This document shows positions 17,439 to 26,957 of a stretch of 64,000 bases of DNA, piece after piece; position 1 is the first letter of the stretch; each line of letters opens with the position of its first letter. Under the pieces are notes generated by a model. The model had not been told where the DNA came from, did no database searches, and saw only the letters and a program-made list of their open reading frames with translations. Location: positions 84,508-148,507 of the forward strand of contig JAKPOU010000034.1 of assembly GCA_029547705.1 (NCBI GenBank), given 5' to 3'. The stretch comes from Bacteroidota bacterium. Its GTDB lineage: Bacteria > Bacteroidota > Bacteroidia > Bacteroidales > VadinHA17. Position numbers and translations under genes: made by a program.

Positions 17439-18773
17439 TCAGAGAAGTTTGCTGGCCAGTTCAGCAAGGTAGCTTCGTTCTCCCTTTACAAGGTTGACGT
17501 GTGCGAATATGTCCTGGTCTTTCATTTTATCGGAGAGATAGCTCAGACCGTTTGATCCGGTGTCAAGATAGGGAGAGTCAATCTGTTCGATGTCGCCTGT
17601 AAAGACCATCTTGGTACCTTCCCCTGCACGGGTTATGATTGTTTTTATTTCGTGGGGGGTAAGGTTCTGGGCTTCATCCACGATGAAGAATATGCTTGAA
17701 AGACTTCTTCCCCTGATGTATGCAAGGGGGGTAATGACCAGTTTTTCCTCTTTCATCATGTCATTTATCCTGAGGAATTCCGGACTCTGATGACTGAACC
17801 TGTGTTTGATGACTGTCAGGTTGTCATACAGGGGCTGCATATACGGATCCATCTTGTCCTTGATATCGCCGGGAAGGAAGCCAAGGTCGCGGTTTGCAAG
17901 CGGAACTATCGGCCGGGCCAGGAAGATCTGTTTGTATCTCTTATGCTGGGCAAGTGCAGCTGCCAGGGCAAGGAGGGTTTTTCCCGTTCCTGCCTTTCCC
18001 GTGAGCGACACGAGCTGGATTTCCGGATTTGTCAGAACATCAAGGGCAAAGGTCTGTTCAGCATTACGGGGATCAATACCATAGGTGGTTTGCTTGACAA
18101 CCCTGTTCAGGAGTTTGCTGGCAGGATTGTAATGGGCCAGGGCGCTGGCTCCGTTATTCTTCATGATGAAGAACTTATGGCCTTTCTGTTCCTGGTCGAG
18201 GTTGAATTCCGACACGCTTACTCCGGCGGGATTGTCGTAGAGCTTGTTTATCAGCACCTGATCAATGCCTTCCACGACGCTGATACCCTTGTACAGGTCA
18301 TCTATGTTCGCCACCTTGTCGGTCCTGTAATCCTGTGCCATGATGCCCAGCGACTTGGCCTTCATCCGGAGGTTTATGTCTTTTGTGATAAGAACCACCG
18401 TTTTGTTTTTATTGGCATTGCAGACATAATCAGCAATGGCAAGTATCCGGTGATCGGGGGTTCTGTCAGGAAATGACTGGCTGACTTTTTCCGAGAATTC
18501 CTTGCCGGTTTCGATATGCAGATTCCCCAGGTTCTCACCAAGAGGAATATTGGCAGTCAGAAGCAGGTCGCCGGATAATTTGTCAAGCTCCCTGGTAAAT
18601 TCCCTTGCATGAAAATTAATCTGGTCATTTCCCTTCTTGAACCTGTCCAGCTCTTCCAGTACTACAATAGGTATAATCACATCATTTTCTTCAAAATTGT
18701 AAATGCACTTGTAATCATGTAAAAGAACATTCGTGTCGATTATGAAGATTTTTTTGTTGTGTTTTTTTGCCAT
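17439..18773 (-). CDS. PIN domain-PhoH ATPase fusion (PhoH2/YlaK type)
   Basis: The protein has an N-terminal PIN nuclease domain (FIIDTNVLLHDY, VVLEELDRFKKG, TKDINLRMKAKSLG) and a C-terminal PhoH P-loop ATPase with Walker A SLTGKAGTGKTLLALA and Walker B FFIVDEAQNLTP. PhoH2 proteins act as ATP-dependent RNA helicase/ribonucleases, and several belong to toxin-antitoxin-like pairs. The Bacteroidota form is usually a stand-alone housekeeping gene. The ORF track begins at a TTG at 18836. The ATG at 18773 (MAKKHNKKIFIIDTN) places the PIN domain at the N-terminus as in the family, giving 444 residues. A TATTTTTG -7 element lies about 60 nt upstream. Confidence 0.92.
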   Translation of the reverse strand: MAKKHNKKIFIIDTNVLLHDYKCIYNFEENDVIIPIVVLEELDRFKKGNDQINFHAREFTRELDKLSGDLLLTANIPLGENLGNLHIETGKEFSEKVSQSFPDRTPDHRILAIADYVCNANKNKTVVLITKDINLRMKAKSLGIMAQDYRTDKVANIDDLYKGISVVEGIDQVLINKLYDNPAGVSVSEFNLDQEQKGHKFFIMKNNGASALAHYNPASKLLNRVVKQTTYGIDPRNAEQTFALDVLTNPEIQLVSLTGKAGTGKTLLALAAALAQHKRYKQIFLARPIVPLANRDLGFLPGDIKDKMDPYMQPLYDNLTVIKHRFSHQSPEFLRINDMMKEEKLVITPLAYIRGRSLSSIFFIVDEAQNLTPHEIKTIITRAGEGTKMVFTGDIEQIDSPYLDTGSNGLSYLSDKMKDQDIFAHVNLVKGERSYLAELASKLL

Positions 18774-18833
18774 GTTTAAATATCTGATAATCAAAATGGT
18801 ATTTTGCAAATATCCTTCCGGGTGCCGGAAATG

Positions 18834-18841
18834 CAAAAATA
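18834..18841 (-). promoter_or_regulatory. Putative -7 element upstream of phoH
   Basis: On the minus strand TATTTTTG matches TAnnTTTG. No convincing TTG is seen 19-21 nt upstream, so the call rests on the -7 half only. It would give a leader of about 50 nt containing a small CCGG hairpin. Confidence 0.4.
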
Positions 18842-18970
18842 AGGAAAATATGCCATTGTTGGTACTGATATTGAAAGTTAGTTAATTTGTGTTGTCTCTG
18901 GTTAACAAGCCGGAACGCAGGGCAGGGAATCCTCCTGACCGGGCGGGAAACACCGGACACAGAATTTTTT

Positions 18971-20353
18971 ATGATGAATTACAGCGAAACACTGGATTTT
19001 TTATACAGCCGTCTTCCGGCATATCACCGCATAGGCAGGGCTGCCTACAGAAACAATCTTGACAACACCCTTGCCCTTGATGCATATTTCGGACATCCTC
19101 ACCGCAATTACCTTTCCGTACATATTGCCGGAACCAACGGGAAGGGGTCGGTTTCGCACATGCTTGCATCAATACTGATGGAAGCCGGATATAAAACCGG
19201 TCTTTACACTTCACCCCATCTGAAGGATTTCAGGGAAAGGATAAGGATAAATGGTAAGATGATCCCGAAGGGCCGGGTTGTTTCCTTTGTCAGAAATCAC
19301 AGGGGGATCATTGAAACTGTTCAGCCCTCCTTCTTTGAACTGACGGCAGCAATGGCATTTGATTATTTTTCGCGTGAAGGGGTGGATGTATCGGTTATTG
19401 AAACCGGGATGGGGGGGAGGCTGGATTCAACCAACATCATAACACCCGTTCTGTCGGTCATTACGAACATAGGGCATGATCACGCCGATCTTCTGGGAGA
19501 TACCCCGGAAAAGATCGCGGCAGAAAAGGCAGGAATCATTAAAACAAATATTCCGGTGGTAATAGGTGAAACACAGTCTGAAACCATGGAAATATTCTGT
19601 GAATCTGCAAGGGCGTCCCATTCCCGTATTTTTTTTGCGGACAGGCATTACAGGTGTACTGCCACAGTAGATTCCGCTGATCCGGAATTAAGATACTATA
19701 CCGTGGAGAGACCGGCAGGAGGGGAAGCGTTTACGGGTGAGGATCCGTGCAATCGCGGAAATGCACTCACCTCCGTGAATCCGCCCACTTCCGGGAATCC
19801 ATCAGCTGCCGTGAAACGGGTAAATGTTGCTGTTCCGCTTGTGGGGGATTACCAGGTCAGAAATATTCAGACGGTGTTTCAGGCCTGCGAATGTCTCAGT
19901 GATTCACTGGCAATTGATGAAAAAGCTGTTGTCGGTGGTCTGAGGAAGGTTGTCAGCAATACCGGTTTTTCGGGCCGCTGGCAGATATTGCAGAAAAGGC
20001 CACTGGTCATTGCCGATACCGGACATAACAGGGAGGGCATTGAGTATGTGGTACGTCAGATTGGCAAAATGAATGCAGAACGGATACATTTTGTTCTGGG
20101 TTTTACCGGCGACAAGGATCTTTCTCTTGTGCTTCCGCTTTTTCCCGTGAATGCTTTCTATTATTTTACCAGGGCATCGGTTTCACGTGCTCTGGATGAA
20201 AAACTGCTTCAGAAAGAGGCCCTGAGGTACGGACTGAGGGGCGAAAGTTATGGAACAGTGGCTGATGCATGGAAGGCAGCACTGGACAATGCTGCTGCAG
20301 ATGACATTATATTTATCGGGGGCAGCACTTTTGTGGTGGCGGATGTGTTATAA
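18971..20353 (+). CDS. folC: Bifunctional folylpolyglutamate/dihydrofolate synthase
   Basis: A Mur-ligase-fold enzyme that joins L-glutamate to dihydropteroate or to folates. Diagnostic blocks are VHIAGTNGKGSVSHMLAS (P-loop), GLYTSPHLKDFRERI, FFELTAAMAFDYF, ETGMGGRLDSTN, TNIGHDHADLLG (with the carbamate Lys further on in EKAGIIK) and DTGHNREGI near the C-terminus. The track start at 18887 adds 28 residues not seen in the family. The tandem ATGs at 18971/18974 are the sensible starts (MMNYSETLDFLY). An extra ~35-residue Gly/Asn/Pro-rich loop (around 19710-19815) interrupts the domain before the conserved VPLVGDYQ segment and looks like a local tandem expansion. Divergent from phoH. Confidence 0.92.
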   Translation: MMNYSETLDFLYSRLPAYHRIGRAAYRNNLDNTLALDAYFGHPHRNYLSVHIAGTNGKGSVSHMLASILMEAGYKTGLYTSPHLKDFRERIRINGKMIPKGRVVSFVRNHRGIIETVQPSFFELTAAMAFDYFSREGVDVSVIETGMGGRLDSTNIITPVLSVITNIGHDHADLLGDTPEKIAAEKAGIIKTNIPVVIGETQSETMEIFCESARASHSRIFFADRHYRCTATVDSADPELRYYTVERPAGGEAFTGEDPCNRGNALTSVNPPTSGNPSAAVKRVNVAVPLVGDYQVRNIQTVFQACECLSDSLAIDEKAVVGGLRKVVSNTGFSGRWQILQKRPLVIADTGHNREGIEYVVRQIGKMNAERIHFVLGFTGDKDLSLVLPLFPVNAFYYFTRASVSRALDEKLLQKEALRYGLRGESYGTVADAWKAALDNAAADDIIFIGGSTFVVADVL

Positions 20354-20468
20354 ATATTATTTAATTTTACTGTAATAAATTAATTGTATTTTACCTGCAG
20401 GCTTTATTCCGGCGTCGGCATGCCGGCAGAACTGATCTGATCACCGAATCTTTAAAAATTACCGGATT

Positions 20469-22265
20469 ATGAAAAAAATAATTGTCTCACTTTCGTTTAT
20501 CCTGCTTGTGTTCAGCCTTGAGGCTCAGCCGGATTCAAAGATAGTAATAATCCACAGCAACGATCTGCATTCCCATCTTGCCGGATTTGCTCCCGAGCTC
20601 GATTATTCACCGCTTGTTACGGGTAATGACGGAACTGTCGGCGGTTTTGCCAGGATAGCATCAATAATCAGGAGTGAAAAAGAAAAAAATGAGGGGATCA
20701 CCCTTGTTCTGGATGCAGGAGATTTTTTAATGGGAACCCTTTTTCAGGGTGTTGAAATAAAGACAGGCTTTCAGCTGCGCCTGATGAAAACAATGGGATA
20801 CGATGTACTCTGTATCGGCAATCATGAATTTGACTATGGTCCCGCCAGGCTTGCCGATATCATCAGTTCATCTGCCGGTGCGGGAGAGATTCCGGCCCTG
20901 CTGCTCGGCAACGCCGTATTTGATCCGGCTGATCCGGAAGATGACGGGCTTGAAAAACTCTTTTCAGACAATGTATTGCGAAGAACGATGATCATCAACA
21001 GGGGAGGTATCAGGTTCGGCTTTTTTTCCCTTCTTGGGAAAGTTGCCGTCGGTAATGCCGCCTATGCTCCTCCTGTTAAGTTTTCAAAACAGATTGCCTC
21101 TGCCCGTCAGATGGTTAAGGAGCTTAAGGATGAAGGCTGTGATGTGATTATCTGTCTTTCACATTCGGGAGTATCAAGGGATAAAAAGGGCAGATGGGCA
21201 GGTGAGGATGTCGAATTGGCCAGGAAGGTAAAAGGCATTGATGTCATAGTAAGCGGCCATACCCACACTGCCCTGGAGCAGCCTGTAATGGTCGGGGGTG
21301 TACCCGTAGTCCAGACAGGTGAGTATGGCATGAATATGGGGAAACTGACACTTGAATATAAAGGAGGAAAGCTAAAGGTAAGCGATTATTCGCTGATACC
21401 CGTCAATGACAATATTGCAGGCGACAGGCATATCCATGATCTTATTGAGCTGCAAAAGGAGAGGGTTAATGAAGATATACTGAAGCCGGCCGGACTGAGT
21501 TATGACAAACCGGTTGTTGAAACTGATTTCCTTCTTGAATGTGACGAAGGAGGTGACATAAGAAACAGTAATCTCGGCCCCCTGGTGGCAGATGCGATTC
21601 ACAGCTATGTGAACAATCATGTCAGGACAGGAACTGATATCAGTATGGTCGCCGTTGGTGTCATCCGCGACAGGATTGTTCCGGGTTACCAGTCTGCACC
21701 CGATATTTTCAGGATAATGTCGATGGGAACAGGGAATGATGCGATTCCGGGATACCCTCTTTCCAGGGTTTACCTTACAGGAAAGGAGCTTAAGAGTGTT
21801 CTGGAAATACTCCAGCTTGCCTACAGGTCAACTCCGGAGAATTATTGTTATTATTCCGGACTGAGAGTCATGCACGATCCGGGCAGAATGATGTTCAGAA
21901 AAATAAAAAGAATTGAACTGGTAAAGGCCGACGGAAATGTAAAACAGGTGGATTTCTCAAGGAAAAACAAGGAACTTTTTTCGGTAACGGCCAATTCCTA
22001 TATGCTGGAATTTGTCGGTATAATAAAAAAGATGAGCTTTGGCCTGTTGAACGTGGTTCCGAAAGATATTAACGGGAATCCGCTTACTGACATGAAAAAG
22101 GCGATTCTTGACTTTGATGAAAACACACCCGGGATTCAGGAAGGCAGGGAATGGCTGGCTCTTGTGGAATACCTGTCATCGATGGAAGACACTAATTTCA
22201 ACAATATTCCCGATATAGACAGTAAATACAGGGAAGCAATCCAGACTTTTATACCGGTAAAGTGA
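20469..22265 (+). CDS. Exported bifunctional UDP-sugar hydrolase / 5'-nucleotidase family protein
   Basis: The signal peptide (about residues 1-19, ending LEAQP) is followed by a metallophosphatase domain with IIHSNDLHSHL, DAGDFLMGT, IGNHEFDYGP, CLSHSG and VSGHTHTAL, i.e. all metal ligands of the UshA/5'-nucleotidase family. The C-terminal 5_nucleotid_C domain (from about residue 330) contains NSNLGPLVADAI and RDRIVPG-type substrate-binding stretches. The 598-residue length fits the whole two-domain enzyme. It would act in the periplasm or at the surface, dephosphorylating nucleotides for salvage. It converges with the M28 peptidase, 12 nt away. Confidence 0.9.
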   Translation: MKKIIVSLSFILLVFSLEAQPDSKIVIIHSNDLHSHLAGFAPELDYSPLVTGNDGTVGGFARIASIIRSEKEKNEGITLVLDAGDFLMGTLFQGVEIKTGFQLRLMKTMGYDVLCIGNHEFDYGPARLADIISSSAGAGEIPALLLGNAVFDPADPEDDGLEKLFSDNVLRRTMIINRGGIRFGFFSLLGKVAVGNAAYAPPVKFSKQIASARQMVKELKDEGCDVIICLSHSGVSRDKKGRWAGEDVELARKVKGIDVIVSGHTHTALEQPVMVGGVPVVQTGEYGMNMGKLTLEYKGGKLKVSDYSLIPVNDNIAGDRHIHDLIELQKERVNEDILKPAGLSYDKPVVETDFLLECDEGGDIRNSNLGPLVADAIHSYVNNHVRTGTDISMVAVGVIRDRIVPGYQSAPDIFRIMSMGTGNDAIPGYPLSRVYLTGKELKSVLEILQLAYRSTPENYCYYSGLRVMHDPGRMMFRKIKRIELVKADGNVKQVDFSRKNKELFSVTANSYMLEFVGIIKKMSFGLLNVVPKDINGNPLTDMKKAILDFDENTPGIQEGREWLALVEYLSSMEDTNFNNIPDIDSKYREAIQTFIPVK

Positions 22266-22277
22266 ATTGTTGCCGCC

Positions 22278-23909
22278 TCACCATTTGCTGAATGGATTAT
22301 TTACTTTCAGGCGTTTTTTGTTATTTGCCACTGTATAGCCGATCTGGAAAAGAGCTTCGGTTATTCTCTCCATTTTCCCGAAATTAATTTTTCCAATCAC
22401 ATCTCCGGGTGTATGATAATCGGTATGAAGGCCTGTTGTGAAAAAGAGTACAGGAATATCCTTCCTAACGAAATTATAGTGATCGCTGCGTGCAAAAAGC
22501 TGAAGGGGATGATCTCTTCCGCTGAGGGAATAATCGAAATCCAGAGGGATACGTTCATCCACATCCCTGGCTATTCCTGACAGTTCCCTGCTCTGGTTTC
22601 CCGTTATCACAAACACCTCGTTAAGTCCCGTCATGGGATAGTCTGAAGTAGTGTCCGCTATGCCTTTCACCCTGCCGATCATGTCGACGTTGATATCTGC
22701 AACCGTATTTTCAAGCGGTACAAGAGGATTGTCGGTATAGTATTCGGATCCGAACAATCCGATCTCTTCGCCTGAAAACCACAGGAACAATATTGATCTC
22801 AGGGGTTTCCTTTCAAGTTCCCTGAAAGCACCGGCTATTGAAAGGAGAGCTGCACACCCTGAGGCATTGTCGTCAGCCCCGGTATTTATCCTGTCACCGT
22901 ATCCTCCGATATGGTCGGCATGACAGGAATATACAAGAAACTCGTTTTTCAGTACGGGATCGCTTCCTTCAATAATGGCAGCTACATTGTTAAGAGTTAT
23001 TTCTTCCGTGGAGGTGACGATATCAATTGCCAGACTCTTGCCGGGTATGGCGAACGAGCATGGCTGTAAATCAGTATCTATCTTTTTCTGGATATCTTCA
23101 AGGTTCCTTCCGCTTCCCTCAAGCAACTGATCAGCCACGCTCCGGTCAGCAAAAAAGATTTTCATCGTTCCCGGAAAGGGGAACACAGGAGCCTTTTTGC
23201 CCTTGAGGCTGAGGGATGAACTCAGATATTCTGCAATTCCCGGTTCCTGTTCATCAAGACTGTTAAAACCGGATTTGGGATCACAGACAAATATGACGGC
23301 CTTTGCCTTGAGCCGGAAAAGATTTCTGAATTTGAAAGTGTAACTGCTGAAATCCGACCAGTTGTCACCTTCGAAGATATAGGTGCTGCCGTCAGCCTTT
23401 GTAGGGGATCTGGTCATTACGAGCAATATCTTGTCCTCTGTCGGGATATCCCTGAAATCATCATAACCGTATTCTTCCCTGACCAGACCGTAGCCTGCAA
23501 AAACAACTTCCCCCTCGACAGTGATATCCGCCGGATGGAAAGGGAACATCTGGTACAGGTTCTTCGTTATCCTTACAGTATCATCATCCGGGGAACTAAT
23601 TCTTATTCCGGACTTTTTCTGGTCCACTCCCTTGCTTATAACCTGATAAGGCTGCAGGTAGCCTGTTCCGGCAGCAGGTTTAAGGTTGAGCAGTCTGGCA
23701 TTGGAAACAATATATTCCTGGGCAATGTCAAGGCCCGGGGATCCGTTTTTCCTTCCGTTCAGAAGCGGAGAGGCAAGGAATGAAACATGTGCTTCCAGGT
23801 GGTCAGCTTTTATGAAAGCGGAAGCAGGATACCGTTCCTGGGAGCATATGCCCGATGGCATTGTAACAGCCAGGATGAAAATGAGGGCAGAGTGGTAAAT
23901 GTTTTTCAT
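22278..23909 (-). CDS. Exported M28 family zinc aminopeptidase
   Basis: A 543-residue exported di-zinc metallopeptidase. The signal peptide covers about residues 1-23 (ending SGICSQ). A PA-type insert domain precedes the catalytic core (residues ~120-290). The zinc ligands are all present: His in SCHADHIGG, Asp in GADDNASG, the Glu pair in FSGEEIGLFGSEYY, Asp in NVDMIG, and His in ARSDHYNF. This is the layout of M28 leucyl/glutamyl aminopeptidases. No sorting domain is visible at the C-terminus, so it is probably periplasmic or exported by another route. Substrate preference cannot be read from the sequence. Confidence 0.9.
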   Translation of the reverse strand: MKNIYHSALIFILAVTMPSGICSQERYPASAFIKADHLEAHVSFLASPLLNGRKNGSPGLDIAQEYIVSNARLLNLKPAAGTGYLQPYQVISKGVDQKKSGIRISSPDDDTVRITKNLYQMFPFHPADITVEGEVVFAGYGLVREEYGYDDFRDIPTEDKILLVMTRSPTKADGSTYIFEGDNWSDFSSYTFKFRNLFRLKAKAVIFVCDPKSGFNSLDEQEPGIAEYLSSSLSLKGKKAPVFPFPGTMKIFFADRSVADQLLEGSGRNLEDIQKKIDTDLQPCSFAIPGKSLAIDIVTSTEEITLNNVAAIIEGSDPVLKNEFLVYSCHADHIGGYGDRINTGADDNASGCAALLSIAGAFRELERKPLRSILFLWFSGEEIGLFGSEYYTDNPLVPLENTVADINVDMIGRVKGIADTTSDYPMTGLNEVFVITGNQSRELSGIARDVDERIPLDFDYSLSGRDHPLQLFARSDHYNFVRKDIPVLFFTTGLHTDYHTPGDVIGKINFGKMERITEALFQIGYTVANNKKRLKVNNPFSKW

Positions 23910-24169
23910 GAGCGGAATGACTGATTATTTATCAGCGGGGCAAATTTAATGAAAGTTTCAGATTCCTTTGCAGGATCCGGTGTGCAGGCCTTTTTTCTGG
24001 CCAGCTTTCAGATCTGTGATATTACGGCAGAAAATTGTAATGACACCGGCATTCCGGCTCACGGGAATATTGCGCTGCAGAAATTTAATATTAATTATCG
24101 GGAAAATATTAAATTTACGGCATTGTTGAAAGTGCGGGTTTGATTTTCCTGTAAGAGAAGAAAATAATA

Positions 24170-26674
24170 ATGAATTCCAAGAAACAAAAACCGGCCGTTC
24201 CATGGCCTCTTATTATTCTCTTTCTGGTATTGTCGGCGGGTGAACTTGTTGTCGGGCTTCTGTATTACAGGTATCACAGAATGCACATGTTCAATGACAC
24301 CAAACAGGAATTGTCCGCAATCGCCAATCTGATGGTCAGAACGCTTAGTCAGTGGCGCAGTGAGCGGATCAATGACGGCAATTACCTGAATGAGAGTGCC
24401 ATGTTATCGGAGCAGTTTTTCCGTTTCAGCAATAATCAGAAGGACAGCAAGCTGCGTGAAGAGCTCAGGGAAAATCTCAGGGTACTGGTTGATAATTATG
24501 ATTATTCCTCTGCATTATTTGTTGACAATAATCTGAAGGTGAGATTGAATTACCCCATGGAGGATTCGCTTCCGGGGGATTATCTGAAACGGAACCTTCC
24601 CGCTTTCATGAAGAGGGGGGAAGTCAGGATGACAGACATTTACAGATCAGCAGAAATGAACTATCATCATATTGATCTGATAATACCCCTCAGGGACGGA
24701 AACAATTCCCCCGGTCAGGTATTTGGTGCCCTTGTATTAAGGATCGATCCCCGGGAGGTACTTTACCGCCTGATACGCACCTGGCCGCTTCCCAGCCGTA
24801 CTTCCGAAGCCTATCTCGTAAGACAGGACGGAGATGAATTGGTGTATCTCAGCAATCTGAAATATTCTGACAGTACGGATCTGCTGAGGAAGTCCATAAC
24901 GGAGGAAAAGCTGGCAGGAACAATGGCGCTTCAGGGTATTCAGGAAAGCGACGAAGCTGTTGATTACCGGGGGGTCAGAGTGATTGCTGCCATGAAAAAG
25001 ATTCCCCAGCTGCCCTGGTTCATGGTGGCAAAGGTTGACCGGGCAGAGGTTCTGGGCAGGCTGAATTTTGAGTTCCGGCAGATACTCATGATAACCTTTC
25101 TTTTCATTCTGATAACTGCCCTGCTGCTCGGGATGTTATGGTGGAACCAGCGGGTAAGGTTTTACCGTACCAGATATGAAACAGAGCTGGAGCATCTCGC
25201 CCTTGTCAGGCATTTTGACTACATACTCAAATATGCAAATGACGTTATCATGCTGTTCAACAAGGATCTTAAGGTTATTGAAGCAAATGACCAGGCTCTT
25301 GAAAAATACCAGTATAAAAGAAATGAGCTTATTGGGAAAAGGCTTCCTGATCTTCTGCCTGACAGGAAATCAGGAAGACACAAGGATGTTATCAGCATAC
25401 TTGACCGTGAGGGGCATCATACATTTGAAGAGCTTCACAAAAGGAAAGACGGTACCACATTTCCTGTTGAGATCAGTGCCCGGAGGATAATGATGGAAGG
25501 ACTGGTATATTATCAGACCATTGGCAGGGATATCACCGAAAGAAAGCATTCGGAAGAAACACTGAGGGCAAGCGAGGAAAGATTCCGGAAAATTTTCGAG
25601 GAAAGCCCGATAGGAATGGCAATGACAGGCAAGGATCTTGTTGTAATAAGGGCTAATTCCGCTTTCTGCAGTATGATGGGATATTCCGAAGAGGAACTTA
25701 TGGGAATGACATTCAGAAGTTTTACCCATCCTGATTATGTCGGGAAGGATGAATACGGACTTTTGCGACTGATAGCCAACGAGATACCCATTTACCATTC
25801 GGAGAATGAATACATAAGGAAGGACGGAAGGATGATCTGGGGTTCCACAACGGTAAGTGTTGTAAGAAACAGGGATGAGGAAGTACAGTTCTTTCTGGGA
25901 ATGGTGGAGGATGTGACTTCCAGAAAGATTGCCGAAGCTGAGCTTATTGCAGCCAAGGAAAAGGCGGAGGAAAGTGACAGGCTGAAAACGGCATTCCTCC
26001 ATAACGTGTCCCATGAGATACGTACCCCGATGAATGCAATACTGGGTTTTTCTTCCCTCCTGAGTGAACCCGGGATTACGGATGCTGAAAAGAACCAGTA
26101 TATTGACATAATTTTCCAGAGCGGAAACCAGCTGCTTTCCATAATCAATGATATTGTTGACCTGGCCGGGATAGAAAGCGGACATGTGAAAATCAAGATC
26201 GGCAGGGTGAATATCAATTCAGTTCTCAGGGAGATGTCGGAGCAGTATGCCTATAAGGTCAAATCGCAGAACATAGGACTGAACCTGGAGATGCCATTGC
26301 CGGACGAGGAGTCGGAAACAATGACAGACAGGACAAGGCTGATACAGATACTTTCAAATCTGCTGACCAATGCTTTTAAATTTACAAAGACCGGGGAAAT
26401 AGATTTCGGATACAGGCTGGAAAACGGCTTTTTTGAGTTCTATGTAAGGGATACAGGCATTGGTATTCCCGGCGAGTTCCATTCCCTTATTTTCGAAAGA
26501 TTCTACCAGGTTGACAGTACAGTTTCCCGGCAATATCCCGGTACCGGCCTTGGTCTTTCCATCTGCAAGGCCTATGTCGGATTGCTTGGCGGGAATATAC
26601 GGGTTGAGTCAGAATCAGGACAGGGCTCGACTTTCTATTTCACCATCCCGTATAACAGGGAAGGCATTGATTAA
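24170..26674 (+). CDS. Membrane PAS-PAS sensor histidine kinase (orphan)
   Basis: This is an 834-residue kinase. TM1 (about residues 12-32) and TM2 (about 304-325) bracket an extracytoplasmic sensor domain of Cache-like size. Two PAS domains follow (about 345-462 and 470-595), each ending in the ITERK/VTSRK type linker. HisKA carries the phospho-accepting His in NVSHEIRTPMNAILG (near residue 614), and HATPase_c has the N-box TNAFKFT, G1 DTGIGIP and G2 GTGLGLSI. There is no receiver domain and no response-regulator gene adjacent, so it is an orphan kinase whose partner is elsewhere. The ligand is unknown. Confidence 0.9.
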   Translation: MNSKKQKPAVPWPLIILFLVLSAGELVVGLLYYRYHRMHMFNDTKQELSAIANLMVRTLSQWRSERINDGNYLNESAMLSEQFFRFSNNQKDSKLREELRENLRVLVDNYDYSSALFVDNNLKVRLNYPMEDSLPGDYLKRNLPAFMKRGEVRMTDIYRSAEMNYHHIDLIIPLRDGNNSPGQVFGALVLRIDPREVLYRLIRTWPLPSRTSEAYLVRQDGDELVYLSNLKYSDSTDLLRKSITEEKLAGTMALQGIQESDEAVDYRGVRVIAAMKKIPQLPWFMVAKVDRAEVLGRLNFEFRQILMITFLFILITALLLGMLWWNQRVRFYRTRYETELEHLALVRHFDYILKYANDVIMLFNKDLKVIEANDQALEKYQYKRNELIGKRLPDLLPDRKSGRHKDVISILDREGHHTFEELHKRKDGTTFPVEISARRIMMEGLVYYQTIGRDITERKHSEETLRASEERFRKIFEESPIGMAMTGKDLVVIRANSAFCSMMGYSEEELMGMTFRSFTHPDYVGKDEYGLLRLIANEIPIYHSENEYIRKDGRMIWGSTTVSVVRNRDEEVQFFLGMVEDVTSRKIAEAELIAAKEKAEESDRLKTAFLHNVSHEIRTPMNAILGFSSLLSEPGITDAEKNQYIDIIFQSGNQLLSIINDIVDLAGIESGHVKIKIGRVNINSVLREMSEQYAYKVKSQNIGLNLEMPLPDEESETMTDRTRLIQILSNLLTNAFKFTKTGEIDFGYRLENGFFEFYVRDTGIGIPGEFHSLIFERFYQVDSTVSRQYPGTGLGLSICKAYVGLLGGNIRVESESGQGSTFYFTIPYNREGID

Positions 26675-26907
26675 GCCGCATGGAGGCAGGGTCTGCCTTG
26701 TTTTCCGGATTTCCGGTTCTGGCTCGATTCCATCGCGCTTAACGGAAATGCCTTGCAGAACTTCCCGGATTCCGCCAGGAATATTTTCATCCTTTTTTGT
26801 GGAATCAGCATGCAGGGTTTAATACTCCGCGGATGATAAATAGATTATGAAAAATGATTTCTTTCCAAAAAAGTGATGAAAAATAAAAATGAATTGATTA
26901 AGGGGTT

Positions 26908-26915
26908 TATCTTTG
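26908..26915 (+). promoter_or_regulatory. Putative -7 element of the homocysteine-synthesis cluster
   Basis: TATCTTTG matches TAnnTTTG and lies about 42 nt before the first gene's ATG. No TTG at the ideal spacing is seen (nearest at 26894, spacing 11). The short leader leaves no room for a riboswitch. Confidence 0.5.
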
Positions 26916-26957
26916 ACACTTGATCTGTGATTTTAAGGATTCTGTAATAATTAAACT

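Noticed and set aside
17439-18773. PIN-PhoH protein as the toxin of a PhoAT/PhoH2 pair
   Set aside because: No small antitoxin gene precedes it; the upstream neighbour is divergent folC. The Bacteroidota form is a conserved housekeeping gene.
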